Of a DNA stretch of 64,000 nt, positions 56,930-64,000 are shown piece after piece; position 1 is the first letter of the stretch, and every line of letters starts with the position of its first letter. Source of the stretch: Temnothorax longispinosus (Eukaryota; Arthropoda; Insecta; Hymenoptera; Formicidae). A program made the translations under genes and the position numbers. A model generated the notes under the pieces. That model was given only the letters and a program-made list of their open reading frames with translations, made no database searches and had not been told where the DNA came from. The stretch covers positions 2,452,441 through 2,516,440 of the forward strand of contig NC_092368.1 in NCBI RefSeq assembly GCF_030848805.1, read 5' to 3'.

Positions 56930-59900
56930 GCCACTTCGCGTTCATATTTTCACGTCTTCGATTTAAACGGAAACGAGGCTCGTGATCGAGAGAATGACCG
57001 GAAGAATAAGGACGACCTCGCGCCATAAAAAAAATTAGGAAAATGTTGAAATGTTTGCCGCAAAAATCGATTTTCTCTTATTCTTTCTTATTAACTACGA
57101 AAAAATACATAAATTACAGAATGTTTATTTTCGGGCGATAAACATAAATTGAATGTTCAAAGAATATTCCAAAACGACATACACATAAATAAAAGTGTTT
57201 TTATATTTCATGTTTTTTATCTCTTAATAATAAGAGATAACACAAAACCAACCACCCCGCATCCACCGTAATTTAATATCTGATCTAAAAACGGTAGTTG
57301 AAACATAATATTCAGTTATAAGCAAAGTTGAAAATTGAAGAGTCTTTTGATGAAATAAATATCAGAAGAGAAATTTTTTTTCAGTTAGTTTTAAGTGGAC
57401 TGCACTTTACAAGTACTTTGAAAGTTGAGAAAATATTCTATATCAGAGCATATATACAGACATTAGGCACTATTTTCTATCTTTATCATCAAAGGTTATT
57501 CTTATGGTCAGCATCGTCCATAAGTTCGCGAAAATAGCTCTAACACAGGAGAGAAATAATTCAAGTTGTAGACTCCAACTTCGAATTACATTATGTATAT
57601 CGCGGGGCACCATCGTTTTTCCATTTTCCTCGTGAATTTTCGATCGTGAACAGTTAAAGATCAAATATATGTTGTTATCAATAACAATCTCTCTAATTCT
57701 ATTTACTCGTCCAAATTAAACAGCTCCGACGTGTCGACGCGATATCGGGGGTAAATACGGTCGGCCCGTTCAAAGAGACTTCTTAGCTGATCCCTGACCA
57801 GAGCTCAGCCCGGCGACGCGACGGAGCTGGCCGGTCGAAAGACAGTCAAGCGAGAGGAGATAATCGAAACTCAATTTCAAACATTTTACTCGCGGTAGAT
57901 TAAGCGAGTCTATTTGCGAACTCATATCCTTCGCGCGACCGTCGCCCCTTCGATTGAAGAAGAGAGATTGAAGGCTTAGATTGAGGACCAACGACCCGCG
58001 CCCACGATAAAATCATTATTCATTTAATTTGAAGCAGATTTCCTTTTAATAATATTCATCGTTCGAGTGGCTGCTAAAACGTCCGAAGATGTTGAAAGCC
58101 AGAAGGACATTGCGAGTTTTTATTATCTGACTTTAGAAATGTCAAAGATTTATTGAAACAGCGCGTTGCCTTCGAAGTAGGAAAAGAGCCGAAAACCTAC
58201 TCAATCCGTTCCGGCTTGTTTGCGAGAGGAATTCGCACCTTTCGAAGAAATTCCTAGGTCGCCCTCTTTTTCCGCCGCGTGTAGCGGCGCGACTTTAATA
58301 GACGCGCGCGGCCGTCGAACTCTCATTCCGTCGGATCGTCTTTCAGCGGCGCGATTTCCCAGGCAAAAGCCAGAAACCGGGTCGAAAATATCGCCGCGTC
58401 ATCGCGTATATGGCCGCACAATAATTCGCGCTGCGCGCGTATGTACCCCGTGGTTATATTACCTCGCGAACGAGTCCGCGTGCAGATGACGACGAAGAGG
58501 AGGAGGAGGAGGCGGAAGAGGCGACGGCGGAGCAGGAGCGATCAGCGTTTTAAAATAGAGCAATTTTTAATTATGCCGGCTCTACTCGTGATCCGCGATA
58601 CCGGAGACCGGAGTACCGGAGAGCGGTAGATGGGACAAGCCTCCTACCCCCCGCTCCCCCCAAAACGGCGGAAGGAGGCGAAAAAAAGAGAGCGCGCCGA
58701 CGTCTCTCCATCGTCGCGCCGGCAATGGCGTATCCATCCGCGCCTGGTTTACCCGCTCGGTACCGCTCGCGACGACATATTAAAAATCCGCGAGCGCGCT
58801 ACTCGCCGCGGCGATCTTTTCCGCAAACACGCGGAATTATATGCGAGCGGTAAGACGTAGACAAAAGGGAGGATACACTCGTGCACGATACGCGCTCACG
58901 GCGCTTTAAGGCTCACTCCTGACGACGTTATTCGTGTGTCGTCAACGCGCATACGATCGTGTACGATCGCGCGCGGAGACGCGTGTGTAACGTGTTCACG
59001 TATGTGTGAGTGTGTACCTCGTCGCCAACCCCTTCGCCCCCTCGAAACGTTAAGCCGCCGAAGCGGTACGTAGGCCTTAAGCCGCATCGTCGCCGATCCT
59101 CCGGTATACTTCCTCCCGCTTCCCCGTCGTCCTCTTTTTCTCTCCGTCCCTCTGTATTCTTTATCCTACCCCTTTCCGCCCCGCTCCCACCCCGTTTCGT
59201 ATACGCGATACATGGCGACGGACGCGGGCACTGCTCTCTCACCGCCTTAATGCATTCGGCAAACATCGCCAGCGCCGTTGCGCGAACGGGTCTTTATTTA
59301 CACTACGGATTCTTTCTCTTGCGTGCGTGCGTGCGTGCGCGCGTGTCGTGCCATGTGTGCGTGTCGCGCAGTAAAACGGCGTTGTCGATGTCGAAAAATG
59401 TCGATGAGCTCGAGGCTGAAGGCACTCGACTGTACTCGCGTAAAAGAGCAACTTGATCTTCCGATTTTCGGCCAAGCGATTTTGGAGCCTAAAAAATTTT
59501 TACTCGCGCACGAAATCGCGTTTATAAACGGCCAACGGGGGGTTATTGATATTATATTTTTCCTTGATGGAGATTACATAATTCATTTATGTACCTCACG
59601 GTCGACGTTATAATTTACCGTCTTAAGAAATGATGAAAACGTTTGAGCGTCCTAAATTATTCCAAGCGCTAAATGTTGAATAAGACGATATATTTAAATC
59701 GTAAGAAAGTGTCCCACTTTCTGGATGAATATACCTCGCGCCGTACCGTCCGCAAGTTCATGAACACATCCGTTGATTCAGCGAAGGAGGGACGAGAAAT
59801 GCGACGCACGTTGCATCATGCATCACCTCGCATTCTTCACACACTCAATTTACGCAAGTCACAGGGTAAACAAATTTACGCCCGTTACACCGGCGCCCAA

Positions 59901-60550
59901 GGAAGAAAAAATACGCGCGTACAGGGTTTCGCGGGGGTTTAAATTTTTTCGCGACACGGTTAGCAGCCCGCTCGCTCTCTCCGCGAGGAGCCGAAATGAG
60001 CGGGACGCGGGGCGAGGGGCGGAGTGGGTTGATGAGATTTCCAGGTACACGATGAAAGTCGTCCGCGCGTGTCTGGCGCCATTAGGCCAGCCGTGTTTTT
60101 GCGCGACCCGTTTTCGCGCCCGCCACCCCGCCGGGAGCTACTTGTAAGCAAGACTTTGGGAAACAACGACGACGGACGTCGCGTCGCGTTCGCATCGCGC
60201 CAACGAGCAAATGATTTTTTTCCACGATGGCCGCGAGCCGCGCGGAAAAGTAGGAAACCTTGTCGAAAAGATTAGAACACGGCCGCGCCCGTGTCCAAGT
60301 AATGCCGGGGCCCGTGGGTAATATCTCACCATTAGGCATAATCATCCCCTTACACATCCGACGAGCAGCACATCCACCCGTAGTCGGGCGCCGCCGGCCC
60401 TCTAATGCCTTATAATTTATAACTCGCCCACCTCCCCCGTCCGTACCACCTCCGCCCCCCTCCCGCCGCCACCTCCCGCGCGACTCGCGCGCCTCTCCGG
60501 CTTCTATAAGCTCGCGCCATCCCCCGTTCTCTCGCTGCCGGAATATATAT
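56930..60550. other. Non-coding, AT-rich then CpG-rich
   Basis: 57000-57720 is AT-rich. 58220-60530 is largely CpG-rich, with a (GAG)n repeat at 58495, a CGATCGT/ACGATCG inverted repeat near 58957, and GCGT repeats near 59320-59345. Frames are open on both strands in the CpG-rich part, and none has a recognisable domain. Confidence 0.5.
58495..58512 (+). repeat. (GAG)n trinucleotide repeat
   Basis: Six GAG/AGG units followed by related GGC/GAAGAGG sequence. Confidence 0.85.
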
Positions 60551-61428
60551 CAGCGTTAAAGTTAAAGGCCGCTGGCAGTCAAGAAAGTAAGCCCCCCCCC
60601 TCTCCCCCTCCTCTCGGCGAACCGTCCGGAATTTATAAATATGGCGTCTAATATTCCGCCGTTATCGCCGGACGTTGGAGGAATCGCGTCACGACCCCGA
60701 GAAACCGAGCCTCCCCTCCGGACTCCGAGCCAGCCCTCATAAATCTCTTCGCTTCTCATTTTCGGGTTTCTCCTTCCTTTAACCCTATCAACTTCATTAC
60801 GACAAATTGTTGGTTCAATTACACGTGTAACCGTGTATTTTTTTTATATTGTAATTATTTTTCATCAATTATTAATAGTCTTATCATTACTTATTAATCC
60901 AATGCCGTGATATATTCGAACGAGTTCTCTGGATAAATAACGAGCGAATTCATCAAGCTTCATCGAATTTTAGTTCGACGAATGTTAAATTGACGATCGC
61001 TAAATTCTTAATGACTCGTTAAAAACGAGGACGATATTATTCGTCGGAGCTGGTCGACGACGATATGAAATAAAAGAAACTGTACGTTTATATATACATA
61101 TGGGTGACATTATAGATTTAACGGCCGTTATCTGGTTTAAGAAAGTTGACGACATCGATCGTAAATCTTTTACGGATATGGACAGGCGAGGGGGATGAGT
61201 TTCTCTCGCATGTACTTTGGATTTTTACGGAGAGAATGATATTTCGGGGATGAGGAATTCTCAATGCGTCCCACTTTTCTGTATTTTGGGACGAAAAACC
61301 TCGTGCGCGCGAAAGATCTCGGTCGCCTATAGCTTGCGTGTTCGCGTTTACGAGAACGTGTCGATGAGCAACGATGTTATCAGCGAGCGAAAGGGTCGAC
61401 TCGCCCCCGATCGCGCGATAGCCAACTA

Positions 61429-61460
61429 TCGTCGTCATCGTCATCATCGTCGTCGTCGTC
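61429..61460. repeat. (TCG/TCA)n trinucleotide repeat
   Basis: Mixed TCG and TCA units ending in four TCG. Confidence 0.95.
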
Positions 61461-61621
61461 CGCGTAACGACAGTCAATCGCGCTCTGATTTTCGTATTAA
61501 TTTAGTAATCCGCGTGCACGCTTCTCGTGCTTCGGTCACGCGAGCCGCGTGTACACGAGTGCCCATCGGTGAATAGATAAAAGCGACCGAGGCACGAACA
61601 AAGTACACGAGGTATGATATA

Positions 61622-61655
61622 TAGGGTGTCGGTTGGCTATTTCTTACGGTCACCC
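61622..61655 (+). mobile_element. Lone MITE-type end (TAGGGTGTCGG)
   Basis: TA followed by TAGGGTGTCG. It resembles the left end of the element at 28044 for about 33 bases, sharing TGGCT, TTTC and CGG in order with few changes. No inverted partner was found downstream. It is probably a truncated copy of the same family. Confidence 0.45.
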
Positions 61656-62450
61656 TTACGGTTCCTCTTGGTAACACGAAATAGACATTTCCCCGAGTCA
61701 GAGAATCACAGGACGTGACAAAGTTTAAATTTACCTTTAATTTTTTAAATAAATTAGTCGTCTGACGCCATCATGATGACCGAGGCCAAAGGATTTCTTG
61801 TTCCTTCGATACAATATTCAGAACTAATTTTACAGAGAATTAATATTCGCAATTGTAAATAATGCGATTATACAACAATATAATTATCTGGAGCCCTTAA
61901 ATTAAGCTAATTTTTTGCTCTATAAATATAGTACAAATCTGTAGTAGTATTTACAGCGAAAAGTTTTTCTTTTACAGCCAGTATTTCTAGCCCACAAGCG
62001 CAGAAGAGAGAAAGAGTTAGAATAGAGCGAGGGTGTGGTTAACTCGCCGTTCTGATATCGCAGGGAAAGGAAAGGAGTGCCGATCGCGAAGGGGTGAGTT
62101 AAATGCAGATTGCGAGAGCCTTTCGAGTGATTTGACCAATTTTACAATTTTAGAGCGTGATGCCGACGTATCGCTCGAGCGAACGAGGGAAGAAAGGGGA
62201 GAAAAATCGAGAATGGATAAGAGAAGGCTAAGGACAAAAGAAGGACGAGAGGAATGGGTGGTCGTGCCGCACCCCTAAAGCTTCGTATGCATAGCCGTAA
62301 CTGTGGCAGGGCAGTTAGGGCCCGTTAAGCAATATCTATTTCCTCCGGCGCCGTTTTTCTTTCCTTCCTTCCTTCGTAAAAACGCGGCCGCCACGGACGA
62401 TGGGCGCGGCACATTGATACGCGTACACAGATGGCAAATATCGATATTTT

Positions 62451-63116
62451 TCAGATAAGTATGGGTATCTGACTCCTCAAGTTTTACAGTTTTAGGAACA
62501 CCATCGAGAAAAATTTTTGAGAAATTTTCAAAATATAAAGTGCAGCTCCAACCCGCTACGTATCCAGAGACTGCAGTAAACGTTATTTCTTCAAAATTCG
62601 TAAATAGGTATATCCTTGAAATGCCAATTTTGGATTAATAAGCGTGATTAGAATAAGATACGAATTTATAAATTTCGTGGAGAACATAGAATAAATATCA
62701 TTGAAACTTGGGGTATTTGGAAGTTATATAATTTCTTATATTTAGAAATTATAGATATTATTTTAATTTTAAGCAATTTTAAATAATTGAATTATTAAAT
62801 ATAAAAAAAAGATATTCAAATTTGACCTATTTACTTTAATCCAGTTTAAAATAGCTTCGTAAAGCGACGCATACAATTACGCGATTAATCTAGTATAATC
62901 ACTAGAATGTAATAAAAAGTAAACTAAATGTCTTACTAATACACATTGGCAAAGTGAGGTTCCGCGCAATGAGATAATGCTCGTGTTGTTGATTGCGGGT
63001 GAAAAGGCGGCGAAAGATATTCCGTGAAAGAAATCGCGTGATTGTAGCTTCGTGAGAATCAGTTGATTATACAATCCGGCGGCTAGATATTAGCGAGAAC
63101 ATCGTTATTTACCGCT
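62451..63116. other. Non-coding, AT-rich
   Basis: Strongly AT-rich from 62590 to 62950. I see no gene or structured repeat. Confidence 0.5.
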
Positions 63117-63158
63117 GACGACGACCACGACGACGACGACGACGACGACGACGATGAC
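63117..63158. repeat. (GAC)14 trinucleotide repeat
   Basis: Fourteen triplets with one CAC and one GAT variant. It explains a poly-Ser run in a minus-strand frame. Confidence 0.95.
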
Positions 63159-64000
63159 ATAACGGCCATCCCCGCCCGATGGCGATACGGATCGACCATT
63201 TTGTAAATCAGTTCCGACATTTTGTCTTCATAAATCAGGCGTTGCGAGGGCCCGCTCGCGCGGAAGCGTTGATTATAATTAACGCGGCCCGAATTAATAG
63301 GGCCGCCCGTTGTCACGCGACTCGCCGCCGCGCCGGATTCTTCCGATACGACGCCATTATATTCGCCGCCTCTTCGATCACGACGCCGAGGCCGGTTGGC
63401 CGAGTGCAATCAACAAATTTCTCGAAAATAACGGAAGCGACGCGGGGGAAACACGGCAGCAGCGAGGGGTATCACGCTGCGAGATTCCGCTAATTAATTT
63501 AATTAATGCGCCGGCCGAGAATAAATCGCCGTTCGCGTGTAGGTGTGCATCTTTTTAATTTCTTCGCGCCATTCGTCTTGCCCATCGCGGGACGTGTATA
63601 AATCACGCCAACATGTCGTACCGCCTGTTGTTATAAGCGTGCAAAAATTAATTTGCACCGCTGCTGTACGGCCGAATTTTTTTTTAGAAAAAAAAAAAGA
63701 AAACAAATGCAAATTCGAATCGCCGTAGATTCACGAGAATCGTACGTCGCGAAACGTGACCCCGCGTATATTAAGTCTGCAATTAAAAAATTAATAATTT
63801 TATCGTGATGCGGATTTGTGCGTGGGTTTATTCAGATATATTAAACCAAAGCTGTACGAATTAAATATTGATAGCATTTAATTATTTTTAACCAAATGTT
63901 GTATAAAATGACTCAGAATGCTTGTTAAATAATTATCGTTGCTTATTATTAGCCTAAATGTTAAAATATGATATAGAAGTTGATGCTCGATACAGCGGTA
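63159..64000. other. Non-coding, CpG-rich then AT-rich
   Basis: GCCAT (Pho/YY1 core) occurs at 63165 and 63353 and 63568, and inverted at 63179. TAATTAATTTAATTAATG lies near 63491-63508. An A/T-rich run is at 63677-63705. The end of the window is AT-rich. No gene is supported. Confidence 0.45.

Larger units (their letters stand above)
60551..62450. other. Non-coding, mixed composition
   Basis: A run of nine C lies at 60592-60600. 60830-60900 is AT-rich. A (TCG/TCA)n repeat is at 61429 and a lone MITE end at 61622. 61780-61980 is AT-rich. 62180-62260 is AG-rich. No gene is supported. Confidence 0.5.

Noticed and set aside
1..64000. tRNA, rRNA, snRNA and well-known insect miRNAs
   Set aside because: I looked for B-box-like GTTCRA motifs and for familiar mature miRNA sequences such as let-7, miR-1, miR-10 and bantam. 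None fitted. A covariance-model scan would be decisive.
1..64000. CRISPR arrays or bacterial operons
   Set aside because: No regularly spaced direct repeats with unique spacers and no prokaryotic gene layout. Composition and repeats are those of an animal genome.
1..64000. Telomeric TTAGG arrays
   Set aside because: Only isolated TTAGG occurrences are present, so this is not a chromosome end.

Overview
This 64 kb window looks like non-coding DNA from an insect nuclear genome. A hymenopteran, and probably an ant, is my best guess. The guess rests on composition only: AT-rich stretches full of ATTA/TTAAT motifs alternate with GC-rich blocks where CpG is not depleted, and there are many CpG-containing microsatellites such as (TCG)n, (CGCT)n and (CG)n, plus long GA/CT tracts. 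No gene with a recognisable product places the taxon, so a database search is needed to fix it.

I found no convincing protein-coding exon, tRNA, rRNA, snRNA or familiar miRNA. Every long open frame I read is low-complexity (Ser/Leu or Arg/Glu runs from CT or GA repeats), is mirrored by open frames on the other strand of GC-rich DNA, or has no domain I recognise. The window is best read as a gene desert, or as the inside of one very large intron. The second reading gets some support from a minus-strand sequence near 17463 that resembles a recursive splice site (pyrimidine tract, then CAG joined directly to GTGAGT).

Layout: 1-9 kb is mixed sequence with CT tracts, a perfect 24-bp CG palindrome (1562-1585) and a MITE-like element (4048-4490). 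9-16 kb holds trinucleotide and TC repeats, two lone MITE-type ends and a second MITE-like element (15471-15910). 16-19 kb contains a diverged duplication (16161 and 17173), a homeodomain-motif repeat, the recursive-splice candidate and a promoter-like CpG-rich block (18300-18910). 19-25 kb is ordinary mixed DNA with a TATA-box candidate at 20640. 25.5-31 kb is GC-rich non-coding DNA with possible regulatory motifs, a third MITE-like element (28044-28436) and a TAAT cluster. 31-46 kb is mixed, with Z-DNA-prone and GA tracts near 39 kb. 46.1-47.3 kb is a G-quadruplex-rich, CpG-rich block with a strong hairpin and a YY1/Pho-like motif. 47-64 kb is mixed, with a 50-nt AT repeat, another TATA-box candidate (56884) and a lone MITE end (61622).

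The main new observation is the small TA-flanked family of inverted-repeat elements. It has three apparently two-ended copies of similar size (393, 440 and 443 bp) and three lone ends. Its left and right ends can be told apart by sequence shared between copies.
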